From NCBI GenBank assembly GCA_023444055.1, contig JAEZRV010000011.1, positions 1-56,684 on the forward strand: DNA of 56,684 nt. The letters are read 5' to 3'. The stretch is from Bacillota bacterium. Its GTDB lineage: Bacteria > Bacillota > Clostridia > Acetivibrionales > DSM-1351. Below are positions 8,597 to 17,580 of this stretch, piece after piece. The notes beneath the pieces were generated by a model. It saw only the letters and a list, made by a program, of their open reading frames with translations. It was not told the DNA's origin and did not search any database. Made by a program: the position numbers and the translations under genes. Numbering within the stretch: the first letter of the stretch is position 1; every line of letters begins with the position of its first letter.

Positions 8597-9541
8597 ATGA
8601 CGGTTTCTACAAATGTGGAGATTTCTAAAATGAAAATGCATACAGACCCTAGAACATCTTTTGCTCGATTTATAAAATCGAATATAGGTTTTGTATTTAT
8701 AATACCATGGCTTATAGGATTTTTAGTTTTTAAGCTTTATCCCTTTGCATCATCACTGTTTTACAGTTTTACAGACTTTGATTTATTCAAAGGTATTTCA
8801 GAATATGGACTTATGAACTATAAGGAAATCTTTACTTCTGATAAAATAATAACGGCGTTTAAGGTTACTTTTAAATATTCTTTTATAACTGTACCGCTTA
8901 AGTTAACTGCTGCACTCTTTATAGCTTACATACTTAACTTCAAAATAAAAGGAGTAAACTTATTTAGAACAGCATATTATATCCCATCAATTCTTGGAGG
9001 GTCAGTTGCCATTGCCGTTCTATGGAAGGCATTGTTTAGAGATGACGGTCTTGTCAATACTGCTCTTGGATTTTTATCTATTGATGGTCCTAAATGGTTG
9101 AGTGATCCGAGTTATGCACTGTTAATTATTTGCCTTTTGAGAATATGGCAATTCGGATCTGCAATGGTTATTTTTCTTGCAGCACTTAAAGGTGTTCCGG
9201 ATGATCTTTATGAAGCTGCAACTATCGACGGTGCAGGCAAAATCCGTCAGTTCTTCTATATAACAGTTCCTATGATTACGCCTGTGATTTTTTATAACCT
9301 TGTTACACAGGTGTGTCAAGCATTTCAAGAGTTTAATGGTCCGTATATTATTACGCAAGGTGGTCCTAGAAGTTCTACAACACTTATATCATTGCTGGTT
9401 TACAATAGTGCATTTGTTTCTCACAAAATGGGAATGGCAAGTGCAATGGCATGGATAATGTTTATCATAGTTATGACTTTAACAGTAATCGCTTTTGCAA
9501 GCCAGAAATACTGGGTTTACTATGCTGATTCTGATAAATAA
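8597..9541 (+). CDS. Sugar ABC transporter permease (MalF/UgpA type)
   Basis: Integral membrane subunit of 314 residues with about six hydrophobic segments, the first being IGFVFIIPWLIGFLVFKLYP. The EAA loop that contacts the ATPase is clear: LYEAATIDGAGKIRQFFYIT (about residue 205), followed by VPMITPVIFYN. RBS GGAGG sits just before the start (8586-8590). It forms a pair with the next permease, starting 11 bp after this gene ends, and with the binding protein at 5958. Likely imports oligouronides. No nucleotide-binding subunit is encoded nearby. Confidence 0.94.
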   Translation: MTVSTNVEISKMKMHTDPRTSFARFIKSNIGFVFIIPWLIGFLVFKLYPFASSLFYSFTDFDLFKGISEYGLMNYKEIFTSDKIITAFKVTFKYSFITVPLKLTAALFIAYILNFKIKGVNLFRTAYYIPSILGGSVAIAVLWKALFRDDGLVNTALGFLSIDGPKWLSDPSYALLIICLLRIWQFGSAMVIFLAALKGVPDDLYEAATIDGAGKIRQFFYITVPMITPVIFYNLVTQVCQAFQEFNGPYIITQGGPRSSTTLISLLVYNSAFVSHKMGMASAMAWIMFIIVMTLTVIAFASQKYWVYYADSDK

Positions 9542-9552
9542 GGAGGAGAGAT

Positions 9553-10425
9553 ATGTCTAAGAATTCAAAATCTGTTTTGTTAGCTAAAAATTTTAGCTCA
9601 TTTTTTAAGTATTTCGTGCTGATTGTTGTTGGTTTAATTATGATTTATCCTCTTCTCTGGATGGTCAGTGCAACATTTAAAACAAATAATGAAATATTCA
9701 GTGGGATTGGATTAATACCAAAGGAAATTATAGTTGATGGGTACAAGAATGCTATGAAAAGCTACGGAGGAGATATTGATCTCATCAAAGCAATGATTAA
9801 TACATATTCCTATGTATTGCCAAAAGTTATTTTTACAGTTATATCATCTGTTATTACAGCTTATGGATTTGGCAGATTTAAATTTAGAGGGAAGAATTTT
9901 TTCTTTGCGGTTCTTATGTCTTCGCTATTTTTACCGCAAGTAGTTTTAAATGTTCCTCAATTTATTCTTTTCAACGATTTTGGCTGGGTAAATTCACCTT
10001 TATATCTTCCAATTATAGTACCTACTTTATTTGCAACTGAAACATATTTTGTATTCATGCTTATACAGTTTTTAAGAAATATTCCTATGGAACTCGATGA
10101 AGCGGCTATTATTGATGGCTGTAATACTGTTCAGACCTTGACTAAGGTAATTGTTCCAATGCTAAAGCCGGCAATAGTATCTTGTGCTTTGTTCCAGTTC
10201 ATGTGGTCTTCAAACGATTTTATGGGACCTTTGCTTTATGTAAATACTCCAGCGAAATATCCTGCGACCATTTATGTAAAGCTTTCTATGGATGCCGATA
10301 ATGGATTTGATTGGAACAGAGTTCTTGCGGTTTCGCTGATTTCAATAATTCCTTCGCTGATTGTTTTCTTCCTGGCACAGAAGCAATTTGTTGATGGTAT
10401 TTCTGCTGGTTCGGTAAAGGGATAA
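9553..10425 (+). CDS. Sugar ABC transporter permease (MalG type)
   Basis: Second permease of the importer, 290 residues, with six predicted membrane segments beginning YFVLIVVGLIMIYPLLWMVS. The EAA motif MELDEAAIIDGCNTVQTLTK (about residue 180) is followed by VIVPMLKPAIVS. AGGAGGAGA lies directly ahead of the ATG. The C-terminus ends FVDGISAGSVKG, the usual MalG-type finish. Tightly linked to the preceding permease (11 bp gap) and followed 26 bp later by the GH28 gene, so all are one transcription unit. Confidence 0.94.
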   Translation: MSKNSKSVLLAKNFSSFFKYFVLIVVGLIMIYPLLWMVSATFKTNNEIFSGIGLIPKEIIVDGYKNAMKSYGGDIDLIKAMINTYSYVLPKVIFTVISSVITAYGFGRFKFRGKNFFFAVLMSSLFLPQVVLNVPQFILFNDFGWVNSPLYLPIIVPTLFATETYFVFMLIQFLRNIPMELDEAAIIDGCNTVQTLTKVIVPMLKPAIVSCALFQFMWSSNDFMGPLLYVNTPAKYPATIYVKLSMDADNGFDWNRVLAVSLISIIPSLIVFFLAQKQFVDGISAGSVKG

Positions 10426-10451
10426 GGACAACAGTAAAAGGAGCTTTTAGA

Positions 10452-12005
10452 ATGAAGGTGACTATAATTCATAAAACTTCTCGATTTGCTGTTGTGGAAG
10501 TTGTTGATGGAGGGCGATATTTTACAAAATCGCCTGTATCAATAAGCTTAAACGGTGAGAAGTTAAATACAAAGAATCAGAATATAAACTGTATTTTTGG
10601 GTTAGAGCCTGATACGGAATATACGCTTGAAGTAATGCAGGGTTCAAATAAGACAGATGTTACTTTCCGTACTGAGTATGAATTATTTACTTTGAATGTA
10701 AGTGATTTTGGAGCTATAGGGGACGGAATTGCTGATGATACAGCAAAGATACAGGCTGCGATTAATTGTTGCCCAAAACAGAGCAGAGTGCTTATACAGA
10801 AAGGAATATATCGAATAACCAGTCTGTTTCTGAAAAGCGATATAGCTATAGAATTGGAACGAGGAGCAGTGTTACTGGCAGAAAATGACCGTAACAAGTA
10901 TCCTATTTTACCTGGACTCATAGAGAGCTGGGATGAGAATTCAGAGTATAATATGGGGAGCTGGGAAGGTAACCCATTAAAAATGTTTGCAGGTATTATC
11001 ACAGGTATAGGAGTCAGTAATGTAACAATTTACGGTGAAGGTGAAATATGCGGGGATGCCGTAAACAGCGATTGGTGGATAAATGAAAAGGTAATGCGAG
11101 GTGCATTCCGTCCAAGATTGTTGTTCTTGAATAGATGTTCGGAAATAAATGTAATTGGATTGCGTTTCAGCCAAAGTCCATCATGGACAATACACCCGTA
11201 TTTTTCAAATAATCTGAAATTTATCGGTCTAACTGTGGAAAATTCACAGGGCTCCCCGAATACTGATGGGATTAACCCAGAATCATGTAAAAATGTTGAT
11301 ATACTCGGTGCTAAGTTTTCACTCGGAGATGATTGCATTGCCGTTAAATCAGGGAAAATTTATATGGGTGCCAAATACAAAGTTGCATGTGAAAATATTT
11401 TTATTAGGCAATGCCTTATGGAAAATGGTCATGGTGCAGTTACTGTAGGAAGTGAAATGGCTGCGGGGGTAAAAAAGCTTGTTGTAAAAGAGTGTGTGTT
11501 CAGAAATACTGACAGAGGACTCAGAGTGAAAACCAGACGTGGCAGGGGTAAAGATGCAATACTTGATGATATTGTTTTCGAGAAACTCTCAATGGATGGT
11601 GTTAAAATCCCTTTTGTTGTAAATAGTTTTTATTTTTGTGATCCTGATGGTAAAACGGATTATGTTCAGAATAGAAATGAGCTGCCTGTGGATGATCGAA
11701 CGCCGTCAATAAAACATATGATATTTACTGATATAGATGCCATTAACTGTCATGCTCAAGCTGGATTTTTTATCGGTCTTCCTGAACAAAAAATCAAGGA
11801 GATAACAATGAGAAATATTCACATTGCTTTCTCGGATAACCCTATACCGCATGTACCTGCAATGCTTAGCGGTGTTTCTGAGGCAAGGGCAGTCGGTCTT
11901 TATGCCTGTAATGTAAAACGATTGAATTTAGACAATCTAATAATAGAAGGACAAATTGGTGAGCCTGTCATTTTGGAAAATGTTGATGAGGTGAAAGGCA
12001 AATAA
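10452..12005 (+). CDS. GH28 polygalacturonase-like hydrolase, cytoplasmic
   Basis: Parallel beta-helix glycoside hydrolase of 517 residues that hydrolyses alpha-1,4-galacturonosyl bonds, probably exo-acting on oligomers. GH28 catalytic motifs are all present: NTDGINPESC (about 270), GDDCIAVKSG (about 295), GHGAVTVGSE (about 328) and RVKTRRGRG (about 360). An N-terminal region of about 75 residues resembles the Fn3-like cap of exo-polygalacturonases, and VSDFGAIGDGIADDTAKIQ marks the start of the helix. No signal peptide is seen, so a cytoplasmic role on imported substrate is inferred. RBS AAAGGAG at 10437-10443. Released galacturonate would enter the uxaA branch. Confidence 0.9.
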   Translation: MKVTIIHKTSRFAVVEVVDGGRYFTKSPVSISLNGEKLNTKNQNINCIFGLEPDTEYTLEVMQGSNKTDVTFRTEYELFTLNVSDFGAIGDGIADDTAKIQAAINCCPKQSRVLIQKGIYRITSLFLKSDIAIELERGAVLLAENDRNKYPILPGLIESWDENSEYNMGSWEGNPLKMFAGIITGIGVSNVTIYGEGEICGDAVNSDWWINEKVMRGAFRPRLLFLNRCSEINVIGLRFSQSPSWTIHPYFSNNLKFIGLTVENSQGSPNTDGINPESCKNVDILGAKFSLGDDCIAVKSGKIYMGAKYKVACENIFIRQCLMENGHGAVTVGSEMAAGVKKLVVKECVFRNTDRGLRVKTRRGRGKDAILDDIVFEKLSMDGVKIPFVVNSFYFCDPDGKTDYVQNRNELPVDDRTPSIKHMIFTDIDAINCHAQAGFFIGLPEQKIKEITMRNIHIAFSDNPIPHVPAMLSGVSEARAVGLYACNVKRLNLDNLIIEGQIGEPVILENVDEVKGK

Positions 12006-12085
12006 ACAGTTTTCAAAGGCTCTAATAAATTTTTACAGATGGTAGTTTTCAGTATTAATAATTTTATTGAAAGGCGGAATGCTGA

Positions 12086-12931
12086 ATGCAAATAGGCATT
12101 AGGTTACATGATACAGCAGATTTACCGTTGGAGAAACGTTTAGAAATAGTTAAAAATCAGGGGTTTTCCTGTGGACATCTTGCTATATCTAAGCTAATGA
12201 AGGATATACCGAGTGGAGTATCTGCACTTACCCCCGGATTTGCCTGTTATCTAAAAAAAATGTTTTTGAAATATGATTTAGATATAGCAGTATTGGGTTG
12301 CTATCTGAATCTTGCAAATCCTGATTCCTTTGCACTTAACCGGAATATTGAGCAGTATATGGCTCACATACGTTTTGCGTCTGTTCTTGGTTGCGGAGTT
12401 GTAGGGACTGAAACAGGAGCACCAAATTCTGAGTATCGTTATGAGCCTGCTTGTCATACTGATAAAGCATTAGAAGTTTTTATTAAAAATCTTCGTCCCA
12501 TAGTCAGCTATGCCGAAAAAATGGGTGTTATTCTTGCCATTGAGCCTGTTTATAAACATATCGTGTGGAATCCTAAGTGTGCAAGGAAAGTATTGGATCA
12601 GGTTAATTCACCTAATTTGCAGATTATTTTTGATCCTGTGAACTTGTTGGATGTATCAAATCTTGACAGGTGTGATGAACTTTTTGAAGAAGCTGTAACG
12701 TTACTCGGAAAGGATATCGCGGTTATTCATCTGAAGGATTATATACTTGATGACAACGGCAGAATAGTATCAGTGGCATCAGGAACAGGCAATATGGATT
12801 ACAGGCGCATTATAAAATTTATCAAGGAAGAAAAGCCTTATATCCATGTAATTATTGAAAATACTGTTTCTGACAATTCGGAAGTAGCAAGAAAGTATAT
12901 TGTTGGGTTGTTGGATTCTTTTATATCTTGA
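12086..12931 (+). CDS. Sugar phosphate isomerase/epimerase-like TIM-barrel protein
   Basis: A 281-residue protein of the xylose-isomerase-like/AP-endonuclease 2 barrel family. Likely metal ligands are seen in ILAIEPVYKH, IIFDPVNLLD, VIHLKDYI and VIIENTVS, the usual Glu/Asp/His/Glu set. The exact reaction is not predictable; in this operon an epimerisation or isomerisation of a uronate or rare sugar is plausible. It starts MQIGIRLHDTADLPLEKRLE with AAGGCGGA upstream. The gene is 80 bp after GH28 and is followed by the YesL-like gene after 16 bp, so it belongs to the pectin operon. Confidence 0.8.
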   Translation: MQIGIRLHDTADLPLEKRLEIVKNQGFSCGHLAISKLMKDIPSGVSALTPGFACYLKKMFLKYDLDIAVLGCYLNLANPDSFALNRNIEQYMAHIRFASVLGCGVVGTETGAPNSEYRYEPACHTDKALEVFIKNLRPIVSYAEKMGVILAIEPVYKHIVWNPKCARKVLDQVNSPNLQIIFDPVNLLDVSNLDRCDELFEEAVTLLGKDIAVIHLKDYILDDNGRIVSVASGTGNMDYRRIIKFIKEEKPYIHVIIENTVSDNSEVARKYIVGLLDSFIS

Positions 12932-12947
12932 AAGGCAGGTAGAAAAA

Positions 12948-13652
12948 ATGCGAATATTTGATGTTGATAATCCCGTATTTAACTTCATAGGTAAAATAGG
13001 GGATATATTTTTACTGAATTTTTTATGGCTGTTAACCTCACTTCCGATTATAACTCTTGGTGCATCAACATCGGCTATGCTTGGTACAGCTGTAAAAATG
13101 GTAAATGGTACGGAAACGCCAATAATAAAAAAATATTTTAAAGCATTTAAACAAAACTTTAAGCAATCAACTATTATTTTTTTAATTATGGCAGTTGCCG
13201 GATTGGTTTTAGCAGTGGATATTTGGTTCTGGGTGAATAATGAATCTTCATCAAGCTATATATTTTTGGCATTTAGTTTGGGATTGTGTATACCATACAT
13301 TTCTGTACTTGTTTATGTGTTTGCAGTACTGGCCAGATTTGAAAATACTATAAAAGGCACAATAAAAAATTCGTTCTTTATAGCAATAAAGCATCTTCGA
13401 TTTACTTTTACACTGCTGATGATGGTTGTTGTGTTAATTATAATAAATTATACTGTTTTGCTTGTGAGTTATTTTACACTTATATTTGGAATCGGTTTAT
13501 TTGCATATCTTTCCGGGTTTGTTTATGTTGAAGTGTTCCGAAATTATGAACCTAAGCCTGTAGTTTCTAAATATGACATTTATGACAATGAAAAAAAGGA
13601 TAAACCTATTAAACACGTATTCGGACGGGCGATGAAGGTTGAAAGAAATTAA
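12948..13652 (+). CDS. YesL-family (DUF624) membrane protein
   Basis: Small integral membrane protein of 234 residues with about five hydrophobic segments. FLLNFLWLLTSLPIITLGAS near the N-terminus is the hallmark of the YesL/DUF624 family, which in B. subtilis lies in the yes rhamnogalacturonan cluster beside similar ABC importers. Its biochemical role is not established. I chose the ATG at 12948 (MRIFDVDNPVFNFIGK); an upstream in-frame codon at 12900 would overlap the preceding gene. AAAGGCAGG (12931-12939) lies upstream as a weak RBS. The 3' end is followed by the hairpin element that precedes the methylesterase gene. Confidence 0.85.
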   Translation: MRIFDVDNPVFNFIGKIGDIFLLNFLWLLTSLPIITLGASTSAMLGTAVKMVNGTETPIIKKYFKAFKQNFKQSTIIFLIMAVAGLVLAVDIWFWVNNESSSSYIFLAFSLGLCIPYISVLVYVFAVLARFENTIKGTIKNSFFIAIKHLRFTFTLLMMVVVLIIINYTVLLVSYFTLIFGIGLFAYLSGFVYVEVFRNYEPKPVVSKYDIYDNEKKDKPIKHVFGRAMKVERN

Positions 13653-13662
13653 AAAAAGGAAA

Positions 13663-13670
13663 AGAAGGTG
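13663..13670 (+). promoter_or_regulatory. Ribosome binding site separated from its start by a hairpin element
   Basis: AGAAGGTG lies only 3 nt before the left arm of the hairpin element at 13674. The only reasonable start codon downstream is ATG 13749, 78 nt away in linear sequence but 9 unpaired nt away across the hairpin base. No other Shine-Dalgarno-like run lies between the hairpin and that ATG. Confidence 0.6.
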
Positions 13671-13673
13671 CTA

Positions 13674-13742
13674 GTCCATGTCATTTCTTTCAAGGAAATG
13701 TACATTTCCTTGTTGCCCTCGTGCAGAATGTGGGACATGGAC
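13674..13742. repeat. Hairpin element copy A, between SD and start of the methylesterase gene
   Basis: Left arm GTCCATGTC (13674-13682) pairs perfectly with GACATGGAC (13734-13742). Inside, ATTTCTTT follows the left arm and GTGCAGAATGTGG precedes the right arm. The loop of this copy holds an additional perfect 22-bp palindrome at 13691-13712. Three further copies of the element lie at 21440, 21531 and 25850. The right arm contains an in-frame ATG (13737) and is followed by ATAATAATG. Confidence 0.85.
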
Positions 13743-13748
13743 ATAATA

Positions 13749-14702
13749 ATGACAGATTTTAATTTTGAAGATGAAGGTCAAGGGCAGATTTATTCTGTTA
13801 ACACTATTCTGTCGACAGCTAGAAATTGTGAAAAGACTGTTATCAGATTGGGAAAGGGTATTTTCAATGAGAAAGTCCATTCGCAGTTTAAAAATCTCCA
13901 AATTATAGGAGCTGGCACAGAAAAAACTATTATTACCAATGCCGATGGTGCATATCATAATTATTGTACAGGAGAAAAAATAGGAACATTTCGTAGCTAC
14001 ACCGTATGCTTTCAGGGGGATAAACTTTATGCGGAAGGATTCACAATAAAAAACACCTGCGGTGACGGCAGGGTAGCAGGGCAGGGTATAGCTTTATATT
14101 TAGATTGTAGATTTGCTTACCTGAAAGATATTCGAATAATGGGTCATCAAGATACACTTTTTCTTGCACCTCTTCCTGAGCATCCAAGGATACCGGCCTC
14201 GTTCAAAGGGCCAGGGTTTAGGAAAAAACGCATGACTTCTGTTACTTATTTGGAAAATTGCTATATTGAAGGCGATGTAGATTTTATATTCGGCGGAGGA
14301 GAGGCGATTTTTGACAATTGCACAATACATTCTCTTAACCGTAATGACAAAATAAACGGATATGTTACGGCACCGTCTACGTGTGCCTCAAAAAATGGTT
14401 TTACCTTTTATCGTTGTCAACTAACAGGTGATGCATCCGAAGAATCTGTATATCTAGGACGTCCTTGGAGACCTTATGGCAATGCTGTATTTTTGGATTG
14501 CCAAATAGGTAAACATATTACAAGAGAAGGCTGGACAGTATGGAACTATAATAAGGGAGAGGAGCACTCTGCACGATTCGGAACATATCCGGTGATGTCA
14601 GAGAATGAAGTTGACTGGGTAATAAATATTACCGAAGAATCAATGCTTGAATATGAGAAATATATAAGGAAAACTAAAGAATCATTGTTGACATTGTTTT
14701 GA
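13749..14702 (+). CDS. Pectin methylesterase (CE8), cytoplasmic
   Basis: Removes methyl esters from galacturonate units. The 318-residue beta-helix enzyme has the CE8 signatures: GQGIALYLD, MGHQDTLF with the catalytic Gln-Asp (about 131), GDVDFIFGGGEAIFDNC with the second Asp (about 177), and YLGRPWRPYGNAVFLDC with the substrate Arg and Trp. No signal peptide is present, so action on imported methylated oligomers is inferred. The open frame extends upstream to a GTG at 13668 through the hairpin element. I place the start at ATG 13749 (MTDFNFED), with ATG 13737 (MDIIM) as the alternative. The RBS at 13663-13670 is on the far side of the hairpin. Last gene of the pectin locus. Confidence 0.85.
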   Translation: MTDFNFEDEGQGQIYSVNTILSTARNCEKTVIRLGKGIFNEKVHSQFKNLQIIGAGTEKTIITNADGAYHNYCTGEKIGTFRSYTVCFQGDKLYAEGFTIKNTCGDGRVAGQGIALYLDCRFAYLKDIRIMGHQDTLFLAPLPEHPRIPASFKGPGFRKKRMTSVTYLENCYIEGDVDFIFGGGEAIFDNCTIHSLNRNDKINGYVTAPSTCASKNGFTFYRCQLTGDASEESVYLGRPWRPYGNAVFLDCQIGKHITREGWTVWNYNKGEEHSARFGTYPVMSENEVDWVINITEESMLEYEKYIRKTKESLLTLF

Positions 14703-14764
14703 TAAAAAAATTCGATGTTATTACTGTGTGATTTTTATGAATATATACAATCTTTGTAATTTCA

Positions 14765-14806
14765 TTTTGCCGGCTGAAAGTGGCAAAGCACTATCAACCG
14801 GCAAAA
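14765..14806. terminator. Bidirectional terminator between convergent genes
   Basis: TTTTGCCGG (14765-14773) pairs with CCGGCAAAA (14798-14806), with an inner imperfect stem TGAAAGTG/CACTATCA. The arms supply T-runs on both strands. It lies between the methylesterase gene (+) and the cNMP-domain gene (-), so it can end both transcripts. Confidence 0.75.
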
Positions 14807-14875
14807 ACAGGTCAAATAAGTACTGCATACGCTAGAAAATTTCTAGTGATACTAAATTTCAATTAGTATAGTCAA

Positions 14876-17338
14876 TTACAAATCCCTATAATAAATAAGA
14901 TTTGCTTCTAAATCCTCATCTATAGGTTCATCCTTGAACATTTTTGAGTATTTGCCAGCTAGTGATTTTGCAGTTTTAGCCCGTGAGTTATTTAATTGAT
15001 TTGCTAAATCTGTGAATGCAGGCTGCTTGGCAAGTGAACTCCTGATTTCATTAGGCAAAATACAATAACGGAACAAAATAGATCTGGCTATCTTGTTGAG
15101 TCGTAGTATACCTTTTGATTCGTAATTGATCCAAGTATCATAGTCACTAGTAAAAATATCCTTCATCATATTTCTGTTTTTCTGAATCTGTACCTTTATC
15201 TTAGCTTTTGCATCCTCTGATAAATCATGGTTTTTCTTGTAGAACTGAATATAATCAGTGTATTCTGATGTCAAAGATTTCTCTGTTATATCATTCCATG
15301 AAATTCCCATCATTGTACGACAAAGTTCCCAACGGAAAGTACCGATAAGCTTTAGTACAAGATCTGAAATATTTTCATCCGTAAATGCTGGTAAAATAAA
15401 TCTTCCTGGAGTATTTCTAGCTCTACCAGTTATCTCCTGCCACATGGAACCACGTGAACCAAAGGTTGGCACTAATATAATATCAGGTAGAATTTCTTTC
15501 ATAATTGGCTCTTTTTCAATTCCTTTAGCTTCATTTTTATACCAGATTTCCCTATAGAAAATGGAAAAATCTACTTCTAATAAATCGTTAATAGCTTTTT
15601 CTATTTTCTCAGGGGTTACTACAGCTTTTTCCAAGTCTCTAGTTATTATATCTTTATGTAGGATTGGAAAATAGCTGCTCATTTGTCCGTGACATACCTT
15701 TTGATTTGTCTTAATCATATTATTTATCTCAAAAGATACTTTTGCATTATAATCACTATCATATGCAGGCTTGTCTTGGTCAGTTACAATTTTCCTTTTT
15801 TTCATATCTCTAAATAAGTCGAAATAGTCTTGTCCAAATTCGTTAATTGATGGATCTTTTTCGTTCTTATATATCTTTTCTAACCATTCTTTGGTACTGT
15901 GAATAGTAAATTTTGAATTCGGATATTGCTTGTCACAGAGTCTGTATAACGCTATCGTCTGTTCTTTAGTCAATAAGCGTTCATCCATATAGCCATAATT
16001 TAGAAACATGCTTATTAGTCTAGGACAGTGCTCTTCTTTCTGAGCTTTTTTGAAAACATCTTCATATATAACAAAAAAATCAGCTGATAGAGATGCGCGG
16101 AGTTCTCTAATTTCTGGCTCACTTGAAGTTTTGTCCTTTTGAGCTCTGAACTGGCTAAGCCTTTTGTTGAAGCTATCAATGATATCTTGAGAACAAGAGC
16201 AATATTTTAAAATTTTCTCAGTACTACTTTCTAATTCTTGCGGTAATTCATCACATACTACTGAAATGGTATCTGCAGTAATTGTTGATTGAGTAATAGA
16301 AGTTTTATCTTTAATTATGTCATAATAATCAAGTAAATCGGATGCATTCAGGTTTGTAAAGCAATCAAATTCGTTTTGAAGCTTTTCAATATTATTAGCC
16401 ATTATCTCAAGTGACTGTTTTAATAAGGCTAATCCATTTAATGCAGCTTCCTTATCATCTTTTGAATCAACAATAATTTTACCATAAGTACGAATTAGGT
16501 TATTAGATGACAAATACAGGCAGTCAAGATTTTTATATAAAGTTGATAAAAGACCTTTTATGGTGTTGACTAAAAAGTCCAAATTTTCAGAACTTTTTAC
16601 AATATGATGTTCACAAACATAATCATCACAATTAAAAAAACTCTTTCTATTTTCTAATGGTACATTTAGCAGTCTCGAAAAATACTCTATACTTGATGTA
16701 TCCATTTCTGATTCATCGTTTTCGGAATCTGATGTATCATACTTTGAATATAGTGAATCTGAATTTATAGGAAAGAATTTATGGTCAGAATTTTTTGCAT
16801 CTTCATAAATCTTTCTATAATTGTCGATACCTTCTATATCGTCTGCGCTATTAAAATAGTATTTGTCTTTAATTGCCCAATAATACACACAGAGACTTTC
16901 GGTTAAGGTATTAATGCTCTCACAGATTGGTAATAGCTTCTGATAAGCATTAAAACTTTGGTCTATCAGAGTTGCTAAAGAAGAGACAATATAAGTCGAA
17001 TAATCTTTTTGAGAAGAAATTATGCTTTTTATTCCTTTTAGTGAGCTTGCTGGGAAACAATACAAATTACAAGTTTCTTTTGCCTTTAAACTAAACGAAC
17101 TTTGACCATTACGTACAATATCATTAGCACCTAAAAAAGTGTTTTGATCTAATGTAAAAAGGCGGCAATTCTTATCAAATAAATCGTCATCATTTGATAA
17201 AGAATCAAATGGCGACAAGTAGACATCAATTTTTCCATTGAGCATTAATATGATTGACGATATACGGTCTCCTTCACATATTAATATTTCATCTAGTTTT
17301 CCTGAGTATTGGCCTGCAAATTCGGATTTTATGCTCAT
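14876..17338 (-). CDS. 820-residue protein with N-terminal cyclic-nucleotide-binding-like domain, unknown function
   Basis: I do not recognise this protein as a whole. Residues about 15-105 look like a cNMP-binding beta-roll: ILICEGDRISSIILMLNGKI, then FLGANDIVRNGQSS and NLYCFPASSLKGI, but without an obvious phosphate-binding cassette. The middle (about 120-400) is acidic and helical. The C-terminal half carries distinctive segments such as LVPTFGSRGSMWQEITGRA and LIGTFRWELCRTMMGISWND. There is no signal peptide, no clear membrane segment and no DNA-binding helix-turn-helix that I can see. RBS AGGAG sits just upstream on the minus strand (17345-17349). It is a single-gene unit bounded by terminators at 14765-14806 and 17395-17427. 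Size and soluble character fit a cytoplasmic sensor or scaffold; function not assigned. Confidence 0.75.
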   Translation of the reverse strand: MSIKSEFAGQYSGKLDEILICEGDRISSIILMLNGKIDVYLSPFDSLSNDDDLFDKNCRLFTLDQNTFLGANDIVRNGQSSFSLKAKETCNLYCFPASSLKGIKSIISSQKDYSTYIVSSLATLIDQSFNAYQKLLPICESINTLTESLCVYYWAIKDKYYFNSADDIEGIDNYRKIYEDAKNSDHKFFPINSDSLYSKYDTSDSENDESEMDTSSIEYFSRLLNVPLENRKSFFNCDDYVCEHHIVKSSENLDFLVNTIKGLLSTLYKNLDCLYLSSNNLIRTYGKIIVDSKDDKEAALNGLALLKQSLEIMANNIEKLQNEFDCFTNLNASDLLDYYDIIKDKTSITQSTITADTISVVCDELPQELESSTEKILKYCSCSQDIIDSFNKRLSQFRAQKDKTSSEPEIRELRASLSADFFVIYEDVFKKAQKEEHCPRLISMFLNYGYMDERLLTKEQTIALYRLCDKQYPNSKFTIHSTKEWLEKIYKNEKDPSINEFGQDYFDLFRDMKKRKIVTDQDKPAYDSDYNAKVSFEINNMIKTNQKVCHGQMSSYFPILHKDIITRDLEKAVVTPEKIEKAINDLLEVDFSIFYREIWYKNEAKGIEKEPIMKEILPDIILVPTFGSRGSMWQEITGRARNTPGRFILPAFTDENISDLVLKLIGTFRWELCRTMMGISWNDITEKSLTSEYTDYIQFYKKNHDLSEDAKAKIKVQIQKNRNMMKDIFTSDYDTWINYESKGILRLNKIARSILFRYCILPNEIRSSLAKQPAFTDLANQLNNSRAKTAKSLAGKYSKMFKDEPIDEDLEANLIYYRDL

Positions 17339-17394
17339 GTTTTTTCTCCTTTGATTCCAGAATTATAAACATTAATATAAATTAGTATAAAACA

Positions 17395-17427
17395 GATAAA
17401 AAAAAGCTAGGTTGTTATACCTAGCTC
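17395..17427 (-). terminator. Intrinsic terminator after asd
   Basis: Read on the minus strand, AGCTAGGT (plus 17419-17426) pairs with ACCTAGCT (plus 17405-17412) and is followed by a run of eight T. It lies about 155 bp past the asd stop and before the start of the cNMP-domain gene, separating the two units. Confidence 0.85.
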
Positions 17428-17580
17428 TTTTATCGGCAAAATATGATAAATTATTAATAAGAATTAAATTTTACTAATGTCAATTACGGTTCGAAGCCTT
17501 TGTCTAATACAAGTATACATGTTAGATGTGTACAATACCAATATATTTCTTAAAGTGCTTGTTAACATTAACATTGAATT

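Noticed and set aside
7471..10425. Missing ATPase as evidence of a broken importer
   Set aside because: Family 1 sugar importers in Firmicutes commonly share an unlinked MsmX-type ATPase, so absence here is normal.
13668..13748. Upstream extension of the methylesterase frame to GTG 13668
   Set aside because: The added residues are encoded by the hairpin repeat, the GTG is part of the SD, and the family does not have them; kept only as an alternative.
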